A stretch of DNA of 64,000 bases from an uncultured Eubacteriales bacterium. GTDB taxonomy: Bacteria > Bacillota > Clostridia > Christensenellales > CAG-138. Each line of letters opens with the position of its first letter. Positions within the stretch are counted from its first letter, which is position 1. This document shows, one piece after another, positions 34,963-44,801 of the stretch. The notes below the pieces were generated by a model. That model worked only from the letters and a program-made list of their open reading frames with translations. It did not search any database and was not told the DNA's origin. Location: positions 1 through 64,000 of the forward strand of contig URQH01000005.1 of the NCBI GenBank assembly GCA_900549955.1, in the 5' to 3' direction. A program made the position numbers and the translations under genes.

Positions 34963-36132
34963 ATGAAGAAATGGATCGCAATTCTGTTGACGCTCTGCCT
35001 CGCCTTTTCGCTCGTCGCCTGCACACAGCAGCCGGCCGAAGAGCCCTCGGGTGACGCCAATACGGACGCCCCCGAAGTGACCACGGCGCCGGAGAGCGAT
35101 GCAGACGACACCGCCGCCGACGGCTATGAAGTCGCCCTGGTCACGGACGTCGGCAACATCGACGACCAGTCCTTCAACCAGTACACCTGGGAAGGCACCA
35201 AGGACTGGGCGGAAGCCAACGGCAAGACCTACAACTATTACCGTCCCTCCGAGGACAGCGATGAAGCCCGTGTAGAAACGATCAAGACCGCCATCGACCG
35301 CGGTGCGAAGGTCGTCGTGCTGCCCGGCTACCTGTTCGCCGGCGCGCTGAACCTTGTTCCGCAGGATTATCCGGACGTCACCTTCATCGGCATCGATATG
35401 ACCTCGGCCGAAACGAACCCCAGCGCCCCCGACGTCGCGGAACCCACGGCCAACACCGTGCTGATCTCCTACCAGGAAGAGCAGTCCGGCTACCTGGCCG
35501 GCTATGCCGCAGTCAAGGACGGCTACACCAAGCTGGCCTACCTGGGCGGCATGGCTGTGCCGGCCGTCATCCGCTATGGTGAGGGCTTCGTGCAGGGCGC
35601 CAACGCCGCTGCCGTCGAGCTCGGCAACACCGCCGATGTGGAAATCAAGTACTGGTACTCCGGCTCCTTTGTTCCCACGGACGACATCAAGACGAAGACC
35701 GCCGGCTGGTACACCGAAGGCACCGAGATCATCTTCGCCGCAGGCGGCAGCATCGTGTTCTCCGCCATCGCTTCCGCTGAAGAAACCACTGACGGCAAGC
35801 TGATCGGCGTCGACGTCGATCAGAGCAACCTGAACGAGCGCGTCGTGACCTCGGCCATGAAGGCGCTGTACGTCTCCGTGCAGACCGCGCTGACCGCGTG
35901 GAACGACAACGGCGGCACGCTGCCCGACGAGTACGCCGGCCACGGCATCACCTTCGGCGCCGCTGAGGACGCCGTCGGCCTGCCGACCGCCGAGGGCTCC
36001 TGGAGATTCCAGACCTTCACGGTGGAGGAGTACGAGGAAGTGCTGGCCAAGCTCAAGAGCGGCGAAGTCGTCGTTTCCAAGGACACCGAGAACCATCCGG
36101 AAGTCCAGATCACCGTGGACTACCAGGAGTAA
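34963..36132 (+). CDS. BMP-family nucleoside-binding lipoprotein
   Basis: The 389-residue product is the substrate-binding protein of a nucleoside ABC importer (BmpA/Med/NupN family). It has a lipoprotein signal peptide with lipobox LVAC and C20, then a linker rich in Asp, Thr and Ala, and the BMP fold. VALVTDVGNIDDQSFNQYTW is the family opening, and later YLAGYAAV and IIFAAGGSIVFSAI line the binding site. AGGAGG lies 12 nt before the ATG. The next three genes encode the ATPase and two permeases. Confidence 0.95.
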   Translation: MKKWIAILLTLCLAFSLVACTQQPAEEPSGDANTDAPEVTTAPESDADDTAADGYEVALVTDVGNIDDQSFNQYTWEGTKDWAEANGKTYNYYRPSEDSDEARVETIKTAIDRGAKVVVLPGYLFAGALNLVPQDYPDVTFIGIDMTSAETNPSAPDVAEPTANTVLISYQEEQSGYLAGYAAVKDGYTKLAYLGGMAVPAVIRYGEGFVQGANAAAVELGNTADVEIKYWYSGSFVPTDDIKTKTAGWYTEGTEIIFAAGGSIVFSAIASAEETTDGKLIGVDVDQSNLNERVVTSAMKALYVSVQTALTAWNDNGGTLPDEYAGHGITFGAAEDAVGLPTAEGSWRFQTFTVEEYEEVLAKLKSGEVVVSKDTENHPEVQITVDYQE

Positions 36133-36161
36133 CGGAACACCACAGTTGAACCATCCAAAAT

Positions 36162-36186
36162 GGGGCTGGGCATCGAGCCCAGCCCC
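36162..36186 (+). terminator. stem-loop between binding protein and ATPase genes
   Basis: A perfect 10-bp stem GGGGCTGGGC/GCCCAGCCCC with a 5-nt loop lies 30 nt after the BMP stop. The tail CACTTCATTTCC is poor in T, so it may be a partial terminator or an mRNA-stabilising structure giving excess binding protein. Confidence 0.6.
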
Positions 36187-36240
36187 CACTTCATTTCCAT
36201 CGCATCGCCTCTACTTTAACAGGGAAGGGATACGGGTTTC

Positions 36241-37793
<1,553 letters not shown>

Positions 37794-37797
<4 letters not shown>

Positions 37798-38978
37798 ACA
37801 AGCCAAGACGCAAACTGCAAATTCCAGGGGCCACCAGTTTTCTGGCCTCGCTGATCTCCATCGGCGTGGGCCTGCTGTTCGGGCTGCTGCTGCTCGTGCT
37901 GCTCAACCCGCCGTTTGCCGGCCGCGGGTTTATCAACCTGATCAGCGCCGGCGTGCGCTCGCTGGACAAGCTGGCCAAGGTACTTTACCAGGCGGCGCCG
38001 CTGCTGATGACCGGCCTGTCCGTGGGCTTTGCCTTTAAAACCGGCCTGTTCAACATCGGCGCGTCCGGGCAATACACCGTCGGCGCGGGCGTGGCGCTGA
38101 TCTTCGCCATCCAGTTCCAGATGCCCTGGTACGTCTGCCTGCTGGCCGCCATGGTCGGCGGCGCCATCTGGGGCGTGTTCCCCGGCCTGTTCAAGGCGCT
38201 GTTCAACGTGAACGAGGTCATCACCTCGATCATGTTCAACTGGATCGCCATGTTCTCCGTAAACCTGACGATCTCCAACCTGCCCATGATGCTCGCCAAA
38301 TACTGGGGCGCGGCACAGACCGACCGGACGGCCAGCCTCGCCACGGCCAACCCGTCCGCGCTGATCCCCAAACTCGGGCTCGACGAGCTGATGAACAGCA
38401 ACTACATGAACATCAGCATCTTCATCGCCATCTTTTTTGCGGTCATCATCTGGGTGCTGCTCTCCAAGACGACCTTTGGCTACGAGCTCAAGGCCTGCGG
38501 CTTCAATCGCAACGCCAGCGTCTATGCCGGCATCAATGCCAAGCGCAACATCGTCCTCTCGATGGTCATCGCCGGCGCGCTGTCCGGCATCGGCGGCGGG
38601 CTGTACTATCTGGCGGGCACGGGACAGTATACGCTGCTCAAATCGCTGCTGAACATGGGCTTCAACGGCATCCCGGTTGCGCTGCTGGCCTCCTCGCATC
38701 CGCTCGGCACGATCTTTTCCGCGCTGTTCGTCTCCTACATCCAGGTCGGCGGCGACGCCATGCAGCCGGAATTTGTCAAGGAGATTATCGACATCATCAT
38801 TGCCGTCATCATCTATCTTGCGGCCTTCTCGCTGCTCGTACGGGAGCTGCTGAGCCGCCGGAAACTCCACGAATACGGCAATGCCAACGACGAGGCTCCC
38901 GGCGACCCGGCAACGGCCGGCGCGCCGGCCATACCCGTCTCCGACTCTGTCCCGGAAAGCGAGGTTGAAGCCCCATGA
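37794..38978 (+). CDS. nucleoside ABC transporter permease 1
   Basis: The 394-residue product is a BPD_transp_2-type permease with about nine to ten hydrophobic segments. The motif GLSVGFAFKTGLFNIGASGQ and ELKACGFNRNASVYAGI are typical of YufP/NupP. The C-terminus is a charged, proline/alanine-rich cytoplasmic tail. It overlaps both the ATPase and the second permease genes by 4 nt. Confidence 0.94.
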
Positions 38979-39961
38979 GTATCTTAGCTGACGTCCTGTC
39001 CGCCACCGTGCTGTTTGCCGTCCCGCTGCTGCTGGTCGCGCTCGGCGGCATGTTCTCCGAGCGCAGCGGCATCATCAACATCGCGCTCGAGGGCATCATG
39101 ATCGTCGGCGCGCTGTGCAGCACGCTGTATCTGCGCGCGGCGGACCTGTCCGGCTTCGGCCCCGCGAACCCGCAGGAAGCCATGGCCATTGCCATTCTGA
39201 TTGCGGGCAGCTCCGGCGTGCTCTATTCGCTGCTGCTCGCGTTTGCCTCCGTCAACCTGAAGGCGGACCAGACCATCGGCGGCACGGCGCTCAACATGCT
39301 CGCGCCCGCCTTTGCCATCACGCTGACCTGGGCCATCCAGGGACAGGGCCAGACCAACATCCTGATCCCCACGTGGACACGCATCACGCAGGAGACGTTG
39401 GGCATCGCCGCACAGGACACTTTTTTCCAGAACTTCCTGTTCAAGAGCATGTTCCTCACCACCCCGGTGGCCATCGTGCTGTTTGCCGTGGCGGTCGTGC
39501 TGTTGTACCGGACGAAATTCGGCCTGCGCCTGCGCGCCTGTGGCGAGCATCCGCAGGCGGCCGACTCCGTGGGCATCAACGTATACCGCATGCGCTACGC
39601 CGGCGTGATGATCTCCGGGTTCCTGGGCGGCATCGGCGGCCTCGCCTACACGCTGGCCGCAGGCTCGGCGTTCCAGTCCGCCGTCGCCGGCTACGGCTTC
39701 CTCGCCCTCGCCGTCATGATCTTCGGCAACTGGAAGCCCTGGAACATCCTGGGCGCCTCGCTCTTCTTCGCCCTGTTCAAGATCCTCGGCTCGTACAGCA
39801 GCAGCATCCCGTTCCTGCCAAAGTTTGAGTCCATCAAGGCAAGCGAGTACATCTACCTGATGCTGCCGTACATCGTGACCATGATCCTGCTCATCCTGAC
39901 CAGCAAGCGCTCCCGCGCACCCAAGGCGGAGGGTATCCCCTACGACAAGGGGCAACGATAA
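38975..39961 (+). CDS. nucleoside ABC transporter permease 2
   Basis: The 328-residue product is the second permease (YufQ/NupQ type). The signatures are GGMFSERSGIINIALEGIM near the N-terminus and LRACGEHPQAADSVGINVYR in the cytoplasmic coupling loop. About eight to nine membrane segments are visible. It is followed 15 nt later by thymidine kinase. Confidence 0.94.
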   Translation: MSILADVLSATVLFAVPLLLVALGGMFSERSGIINIALEGIMIVGALCSTLYLRAADLSGFGPANPQEAMAIAILIAGSSGVLYSLLLAFASVNLKADQTIGGTALNMLAPAFAITLTWAIQGQGQTNILIPTWTRITQETLGIAAQDTFFQNFLFKSMFLTTPVAIVLFAVAVVLLYRTKFGLRLRACGEHPQAADSVGINVYRMRYAGVMISGFLGGIGGLAYTLAAGSAFQSAVAGYGFLALAVMIFGNWKPWNILGASLFFALFKILGSYSSSIPFLPKFESIKASEYIYLMLPYIVTMILLILTSKRSRAPKAEGIPYDKGQR

Positions 39962-39976
39962 GGAGCCGGAACCGAT

Positions 39977-40573
39977 ATGGCAAAACTGTACTTTCGCTAC
40001 GGCGCAATGGGGTCCAGCAAGACCGCCAACGCCATCATGGTCTGGTATAACTACCACGAGCGCGGCAAGCACGCGCTGCTCATCAAGCCGTCGGTCGACA
40101 CGCGGGACGGCATCTATACGCTCTCTTCCCGCTGTGGCCTTTCCGCCGAATGTATCCTGTTCGATGAGCTCGACCTGGACGCGGTGCGCGCGCACGCCTA
40201 CGACTGCCTCATCATCGACGAGGCGCAGTTCCTCACGCGCGAACAGGTGGATCTGCTGACCGACATCGTGGACGACTGCGACGTGCCCGTCATCTGCTAT
40301 GGTCTGCGAACGGATTTCCAGGGGAACTTCTTCCCGGGCAGCCAGGCCCTGCTGGCGCACGCCGACACGATCGAAGAAGTCAAGACCATCTGCTGGTGCG
40401 GCAGAAAAGCTACCTACAACGCGCGGCTCGACGGCCGGGGCGGCATCACCAAGCAGGGCGAGCAGGTGGTCCTCGGCGCAAACGACCGCTATATCAGCCT
40501 GTGCCGCAAGCACTGGAAGCTGGGCGACCCCGGCCCCGGGTTGCGTGCAGGCCATTCGGAGGAGCAGCCATGA
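39977..40573 (+). CDS. tdk: thymidine kinase
   Basis: The 198-residue enzyme phosphorylates thymidine to dTMP. The P-loop is GAMGSSKT (about 10-17), the Walker B-like strand LIIDEAQFL, and the lid with the zinc site is TICWCGRKATYNARL, with further ligands in LCRKHW. It is a type II (zinc) thymidine kinase of normal length. GGAG lies 11 nt upstream. Its place behind a nucleoside importer suggests that imported thymidine is trapped at once. Confidence 0.96.
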   Translation: MAKLYFRYGAMGSSKTANAIMVWYNYHERGKHALLIKPSVDTRDGIYTLSSRCGLSAECILFDELDLDAVRAHAYDCLIIDEAQFLTREQVDLLTDIVDDCDVPVICYGLRTDFQGNFFPGSQALLAHADTIEEVKTICWCGRKATYNARLDGRGGITKQGEQVVLGANDRYISLCRKHWKLGDPGPGLRAGHSEEQP

Positions 40574-40968
40574 CGTTCTATGTTGCCAGCGGCGTGGAAA
40601 ACGGCGCGCGCGTCAACGAGGCCGCCGCCGTCCTCGCCGCACACGGGCACCGGCGCACCTACGACTGGACGGGGCACGCGAGCGTCAAGGACGCGCCGCC
40701 CGCGCGCAAGCGCGAAGTCGCCTGCGCCGAAGCCGCCGGCGTTTCCGGGGCGGATCTCGTGCTGCTCCTGCTGCCGGGCGGGAAGGGCACCCACGCCGAG
40801 CTGGGCATGTCCATCGCCTCGCCCCGCGCGCGGCGCATCCTCGTCTGGTCGGATTCGCCCGCGCCGTTCGACGGTACGGACGGCTTTTGCGTGTTCTATC
40901 ACCACCCGCGCGTCGAACGCGTCGTATGCCCGTTCGACGCCCTGCTGGAGCTGCTGGCGGCTATCTGA
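40570..40968 (+). CDS. nucleoside 2-deoxyribosyltransferase-like protein
   Basis: The 132-residue product starts MTFYVASGVENGARVNEAAA and contains ADLVLLLLPGGKGTHAELG, the signature of the nucleoside deoxyribosyltransferase-like superfamily (small group-specific proteins of Firmicutes). These cut or exchange the glycosidic bond of nucleosides or nucleotides. The ATG overlaps the tdk stop (ATGA), so the two are probably co-translated. The precise substrate is unknown. Confidence 0.82.
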   Translation: MTFYVASGVENGARVNEAAAVLAAHGHRRTYDWTGHASVKDAPPARKREVACAEAAGVSGADLVLLLLPGGKGTHAELGMSIASPRARRILVWSDSPAPFDGTDGFCVFYHHPRVERVVCPFDALLELLAAI

Positions 40969-41161
40969 ACCCCAGCAGCAGCGCGCCGATCGCCATCAGC
41001 AAGAACGCCACCAGCACCGCGACAAACCATTCCGGCGCAAAACAAATCAATACCAGCACGCCTGTGAGGATACAGCAAACGCCGCACAGGCTTTTTTTGT
41101 TGCAGCGGCGTCCCCCCCGGCAGGCACACGGCTCTTCCTTTCTCGGGCGCAAGCATTGCAT
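40961..41161 (-). CDS. small cysteine-rich two-helix membrane protein
   Basis: The 66-residue product has a cysteine- and arginine-rich N-terminus (CLRPRKEEPCACRGGRRC) and two hydrophobic segments (about 27-42 and 46-64). GGAGG lies 9 nt upstream of ATG 41161 on the minus strand, supporting translation. Its stop overlaps the end of the plus-strand gene by 8 nt. I do not recognise a function. The region 41162-41278 holds only its leader and that of the next plus-strand gene. Confidence 0.6.
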   Translation of the reverse strand: MQCLRPRKEEPCACRGGRRCNKKSLCGVCCILTGVLVLICFAPEWFVAVLVAFLLMAIGALLLGFR

Positions 41162-41278
41162 GTCTTTCCCCCTCCGTCTCCTACCCTATTCCTATGCGGC
41201 CTTTCTCCAAAACGTTCTACACGCCACGACAAAATTCCTCATAGTATAGAGCATTGAAGAAACTCATGGAGGGTTGTC

Positions 41279-42049
41279 ATGAATACCTCAATCGTAGATA
41301 TACAAAACGTATCGCTCTCCTACCAGGAACAGCACGCGGAAACGCTCGCCGTGGAAGGGCTGTCCTTCTCCGTGGAAGAGGGCGAATTTGTCTCCATCAT
41401 CGGGCCGTCCGGCTGCGGCAAGACCACCGTGCTGTCGCTGTTGATGGGCCTGATCCAACCGACGTCCGGCAGCATCCTCGTCATGGGCAAGCCTGCCGGC
41501 ACCTGCAACTCCAGCGTGGGCTACATGCTCCAGCGGGACCACCTGCTGGACTGGCGCACGGTGGAGGAAAACGTCCTGCTCTCGCTGCAGGTCAAGCACC
41601 TGCTGACCCCGGAGCGGAAGGAGCACGCGCTCCGGCTGATCAACACCTATGGCCTGAGCGCGTTCCGGCGGCACTATCCCCGCCAGCTGTCGGGCGGCAT
41701 GCGGCAAAAAGTGGCTCTCATCCGTACGCTCGCCTTTGATCCCTCGCTGCTGCTGCTCGACGAGCCGTTTTCCGCACTCGACTACCAGACGCGCCTGCGC
41801 GTGGCCGACGAAATCTTCGGCATCATACGGCGGGAGCACAAGACCGCCGTCCTGGTCACGCACGATATCTCGGAGGCCATCTCCATGTCCGACCGCATCC
41901 TGGTGTTCTCCGACCGCCCCGCGCGCCTGAAGGCGGAACACCGGGTCGAGCTGTCTGCGCCCGATTCCCCGCTGGAGCGGCGCAACGCGCCGGAATTTGC
42001 CGGCCTGTTCAATACCATTTGGAAGGAGTTGGAACACCATGGCGTCTGA
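41279..42049 (+). CDS. SsuB/TauB-type ABC importer ATPase
   Basis: The 256-residue product has Walker A GPSGCGKT, Q-loop region YMLQRDHLLDWRTVEEN, signature LSGGMRQKVAL and Walker B LLLLDEPFSALD, followed by LVTHDISEAISMSDRILV. This set belongs to the nitrate/sulfonate/taurine/thiamine-precursor group. AGGG stands 6-9 nt before ATG 41279. The permease gene overlaps its end by 11 nt. No substrate-binding protein is encoded nearby. Confidence 0.93.
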   Translation: MNTSIVDIQNVSLSYQEQHAETLAVEGLSFSVEEGEFVSIIGPSGCGKTTVLSLLMGLIQPTSGSILVMGKPAGTCNSSVGYMLQRDHLLDWRTVEENVLLSLQVKHLLTPERKEHALRLINTYGLSAFRRHYPRQLSGGMRQKVALIRTLAFDPSLLLLDEPFSALDYQTRLRVADEIFGIIRREHKTAVLVTHDISEAISMSDRILVFSDRPARLKAEHRVELSAPDSPLERRNAPEFAGLFNTIWKELEHHGV

Positions 42050-42839
42050 ACCCGTTCTGTCACCCGCCAGAAAATCATATCTCGCCGGCGTGCGCCGGCG
42101 CGAACGCTTTATCACCTGCATGCGCTATGCCATCCTCGTCGCGCTGATCGGCCTCTGGGAGCTGGCCGCGCGGCTCGGTTGGATCGACCCGTTCATCACG
42201 AGCAGCCCGTCTCGCGTCGCCGCCACCATCGTGCGGCTGCTACAGGATGGGGAGCTGTTCACCCACATCGGCGTCACGCTGTTCGAGACCGTGGCCGGCT
42301 TTCTGATCGGCACGGCGGCGGGCACGCTGATCGCCGCAGCCATGTGGTGGAGCCCGGTCGCCTGCCGCATCCTCGACCCCTATCTCGTCATTGTGAATGC
42401 CCTGCCTAAAATTGCCCTCGGGCCGATCCTGATCGTCTGGATCGGCGCGGGCGTCGGCTCCATCATCGTCATGGCGGTGCTGATCTCGCTCGTGGTCACG
42501 ATCGTGACCGTGCTGACCGGCTTTATGGATATCACGGGCGAAAAACAGCTGCTCATGCGCACGCTGGGCGCCACTAAGCTGCAGATCTTCACGCTGGTCG
42601 TGCTGCCGGCCGCCGTCCCGACGATGATGGCCGCGCTGAAGATCTCCGTCGGCATGAGCTGGGTCGGCGTCATCGTCGGCGAATACCTCGTGTCGCAGGC
42701 CGGGCTCGGTTATCTGATCGTCTATGGCGGCCAGGTCTTTCAGCTCGACCTGGTCATGGCCAGCATCGTCGTCCTCTGCCTGCTCGCCGCCGTCATGTAC
42801 TATGGCGTCGCCGCGATTGAAAAGCGCCTGTCGCGGTGA
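42039..42839 (+). CDS. SsuC/TauC-type ABC importer permease
   Basis: The 266-residue product has about six membrane helices, and the coupling region MRTLGATKLQIFTLVVLPAA is typical of this permease family. ATG 42039 is chosen because AAGGAG lies upstream and the frame further up lacks a good site. It overlaps the ATPase gene. Substrate unknown; sulfonates, pyrimidine precursors or other small anions are common in this family. Confidence 0.92.
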   Translation: MASEPVLSPARKSYLAGVRRRERFITCMRYAILVALIGLWELAARLGWIDPFITSSPSRVAATIVRLLQDGELFTHIGVTLFETVAGFLIGTAAGTLIAAAMWWSPVACRILDPYLVIVNALPKIALGPILIVWIGAGVGSIIVMAVLISLVVTIVTVLTGFMDITGEKQLLMRTLGATKLQIFTLVVLPAAVPTMMAALKISVGMSWVGVIVGEYLVSQAGLGYLIVYGGQVFQLDLVMASIVVLCLLAAVMYYGVAAIEKRLSR

Positions 42840-42878
42840 ATCTGTGCCGTGCAAGGCCATTTTCCCCGCTGCCTCCAC

Positions 42879-42907
42879 TTGACACAAGTCGACAGGCTGG
42901 TTATATT
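42879..42907 (+). promoter_or_regulatory. promoter of the cobalamin-controlled transcript
   Basis: TTGACA (42879-42884) and TATATT (42902-42907) are spaced 17 nt, placing the transcript start near 42914. Confidence 0.82.
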
Positions 42908-42913
42908 GATATA

Positions 42914-43062
42914 TAAGTGAGGAACAGGGAAAACGGTGCAAGTCCGTTACAGCCCCCGCTGCCGTAAGGCGGACGGGTCGCGCCAAATGCCACTGTGCGG
43001 CGGGCCGCATGGGAAGGCGCGCGATCCGGATGATACCAAGTCGGAAGACCTCTCCCCACCCG
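42914..43062 (+). promoter_or_regulatory. cobalamin riboswitch (aptamer)
   Basis: The conserved elements occur in order: GGTGCAAGTCC (42935-42944 region), ACAGCCCCCGCTGCCGTAA, the B12 box GCCACTG (42989-42995), GGGAAGGCG (43011-43019), GATGATACCAAGTCGGAAGACC (about 43029-43050). This is the full core of the cobalamin aptamer. The stretch 43063-43131 holds GGCGCC hairpin sequences of the expression platform. The transcript ends in a terminator-like hairpin just before ATG 43176. Confidence 0.93.
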
Positions 43063-43131
43063 GCGCCAAGGCGCCGTATCTGGGCCGATTCTGCGGTGGG
43101 CGGTGGCGCATGGTCTGTTTTTGTTGCGCGC

Positions 43132-43171
43132 AACTCCCTTCGCAGTTCGGAATATGTGAAGGGAGTTTTTT
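43132..43171 (+). terminator. riboswitch terminator overlapping the ribosome binding site
   Basis: AACTCCCTTC/GAAGGGAGTT forms a perfect 10-bp stem around a 16-nt loop, followed by TTTTT. The 3' arm contains GGGAG, the only ribosome binding site for ATG 43176 (about 10 nt spacing). The structure can therefore stop transcription and also hide the RBS when B12 is bound. Confidence 0.85.
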
Positions 43172-43175
43172 AATT

Positions 43176-43586
43176 ATGGAACAGGCGAAACCAGCCAACA
43201 AAAAGGCACTCTGGTATGTCGTAGTAGGCGTCGTGCTTGTCGCGCTCATCGTGATCTTTGCCGTCGTTTACGGCAATTCCAACCAGCCGGTCGCCGGCAG
43301 CAAGACCATCACGGTGCAGATCGTCAACGGGGACAGCACCGAGACCAAGACCATCCAGACGGATGCGGAATACCTGCGCGGCGCGCTCGAGCAGGAAAAC
43401 CTCGTTGAAGGCACGGAATCCGAACACGGCCTCTACGTGCTGACCGTCAACGGCGTCACGGCAGACGAGTCGCAGCAGCAGTGGTGGTGCTTCACCAAGG
43501 GTGGCGAACAAGTCAATACCGGCGTAGACTCGACGCCCATTGCCGACGGCGACACATTTGAAATCACGCTGACCACGGGCTGGTAA
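43176..43586 (+). CDS. membrane-anchored DUF4430-like (transcobalamin C-domain-like) protein
   Basis: The 136-residue product has a short cytoplasmic N-terminus, one membrane helix (about 11-32) and an extracytoplasmic domain of about 90 residues containing YVLTVNGVTADESQQQWWCF and DGDTFEITLTTGW. This pattern matches the DUF4430 domain related to the C-terminal domain of transcobalamin and intrinsic factor. Control by the cobalamin riboswitch and a following S component point to B12 or corrinoid capture at the cell surface; that is inference. Confidence 0.82.
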   Translation: MEQAKPANKKALWYVVVGVVLVALIVIFAVVYGNSNQPVAGSKTITVQIVNGDSTETKTIQTDAEYLRGALEQENLVEGTESEHGLYVLTVNGVTADESQQQWWCFTKGGEQVNTGVDSTPIADGDTFEITLTTGW

Positions 43587-43590
43587 GCCA

Positions 43591-44100
43591 ATGGGAGCGC
43601 CGCAAAAGCCGCTGCGGGTGCGGGATATTGCGCTGCTGTCCGCCGCGAGCGCGCTGCTATACGGCGTGCAGGTGGCGCTTGCCGCGCTGCCCAACATCGA
43701 GGGCGTGACGCTGCTCATCATCCTGTTCACGCTGTGCTTTGGATATCGCGCGCTCTGGAGCGTGGCGGCCTTCATCCTGCTTGAAGGGCTGACCTATGGC
43801 TTTGGCCTCTGGTGGTTCTTCTATCTCTATGTCTGGCCGCTGTTGACGGTGCTCGTGCTGCTGTTCAAGCGCGTCATTGGGGAATCGGTAGTAGGCTGGT
43901 CGCTGTTTTCGGCAGCATTCGGCCTGTCGTTCGGATTGCTCTACGCGGTCCTCATGCTCTTTGTCGGCGGTTGGAGCAACATGCTCGCCGCCTGGATCGC
44001 CGGCTTTCCGTTTGACATTTCCCACTGCATCGGCAACTTTGTGTTGTGCATCGCGCTGTTCAAGCCGTTGCACGCCGTGCTTCGCCGCTTGACAGCATAA
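43591..44100 (+). CDS. ECF transporter S component-like membrane protein
   Basis: The 169-residue product has about five to six hydrophobic segments and ends in a short cytoplasmic tail. It resembles ECF S components in size, in the N-terminal RDIALLSAASALLYGVQVAL and in a WWFFYLYVWPLL segment. It lies 4 nt after the DUF4430-like gene in the B12-controlled transcript, so a corrinoid is the likely ligand. The general ECF module (EcfA, EcfA', EcfT) is not in the window. Confidence 0.8.
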   Translation: MGAPQKPLRVRDIALLSAASALLYGVQVALAALPNIEGVTLLIILFTLCFGYRALWSVAAFILLEGLTYGFGLWWFFYLYVWPLLTVLVLLFKRVIGESVVGWSLFSAAFGLSFGLLYAVLMLFVGGWSNMLAAWIAGFPFDISHCIGNFVLCIALFKPLHAVLRRLTA

Positions 44101-44117
44101 CCCGCGGGTTTTATAAT
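44089..44117 (+). promoter_or_regulatory. perfect consensus promoter of the tetR-RND operon
   Basis: TTGACA (44089-44094) and TATAAT (44112-44117) are spaced exactly 17 nt. The -35 box lies inside the last codons of the S component gene. The spacer contains the 12-bp palindrome AACCCGCGGGTT. Confidence 0.9.
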
Positions 44118-44152
44118 ATGACACGCTGTCATATGACAGCGTGTCATATTAT
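44113..44152. promoter_or_regulatory. 40-bp perfect palindrome, TetR operator candidate
   Basis: The sequence is a perfect palindrome centred between 44132 and 44133. Each half is itself a near-palindrome: TATGACACGCTGTCATA on the left and TATGACAGCGTGTCATA on the right, which overlap in the centre. It begins inside the -10 box and covers the expected transcription start, a position suited to repression by the downstream TetR protein. Confidence 0.85.
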
Positions 44153-44168
44153 TTTGGGAGGCCGCGAC

Positions 44169-44801
44169 ATGCCGACAGATACCTTTTATCGGCTCCCTGC
44201 CCAGAAGCGGGAGCGGCTCCTCGCCGCCATTTTTGACGAATTGTCACGGGTGCCGGTCACGGAGCTGTCCATCAACCGCATCGTGCAGGGAGCGGACATC
44301 TCCCGCGGGAGCTTTTACCAATATTTCCGCGACCGGGACGACCTGATCCAGTTCCTGCTCGACTCCGTGCGCAGCCACATTGCGGATTTCATCTCCGCCA
44401 CCGCGCCCGCCTGCCACGGCGATCCGTTTGAGCTGCTGCGCCGGATTTTGCGCTGGATCCGGGAATGCGGCGCCGCCTCCGGCAGCCGCATATTCTGCAC
44501 GAACCTGCTGGCACATCTGAGCGCCAGCGGCTGCCTGACGCACTGCCATCTGCCGTGCGCCAGCCTGCAGCAAATGCAGGAGTGGTTCGACCGGTATTTC
44601 GACCGCGCAGCCCTGTCTCTGGAATCGGAAGAGGACTTCCCGCTGATGCTGGAAATGCTGCTCTCGCTGCTGCGCACCGCGATTGCAGAGCTGTTTACCC
44701 CGGATACCGACGCCGACGCCATCCTCCGGTCGTTCGACCGGAAACTGACCATCTTGCAGCGCGGCATGCTGCAAAGGAAGGACCTGCCCCATGCTCTCTA
44801 A
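44169..44801 (+). CDS. TetR-family transcriptional regulator
   Basis: The 210-residue product has an N-terminal TetR helix-turn-helix (about 28-60; INRIVQGADISRGSFYQYF) and a C-terminal helical ligand/dimer domain. ATG 44169 is chosen because GGGAGG stands 7 nt upstream, directly after the palindromic operator. The end overlaps the RND gene by 11 nt. It very probably represses its own operon and responds to a substrate of the exporter. Confidence 0.94.
   Translation: MPTDTFYRLPAQKRERLLAAIFDELSRVPVTELSINRIVQGADISRGSFYQYFRDRDDLIQFLLDSVRSHIADFISATAPACHGDPFELLRRILRWIRECGAASGSRIFCTNLLAHLSASGCLTHCHLPCASLQQMQEWFDRYFDRAALSLESEEDFPLMLEMLLSLLRTAIAELFTPDTDADAILRSFDRKLTILQRGMLQRKDLPHAL

Noticed and set aside
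34891..36189. 432-codon minus-strand frame over the BMP gene
   Set aside because: The plus strand has a lipobox and the complete BMP fold; the antisense frame has no ribosome binding site or domain.
41162..41278. TPP riboswitch before the SsuBC-type importer
   Set aside because: The conserved CTGAGA and ACCTG elements are missing.
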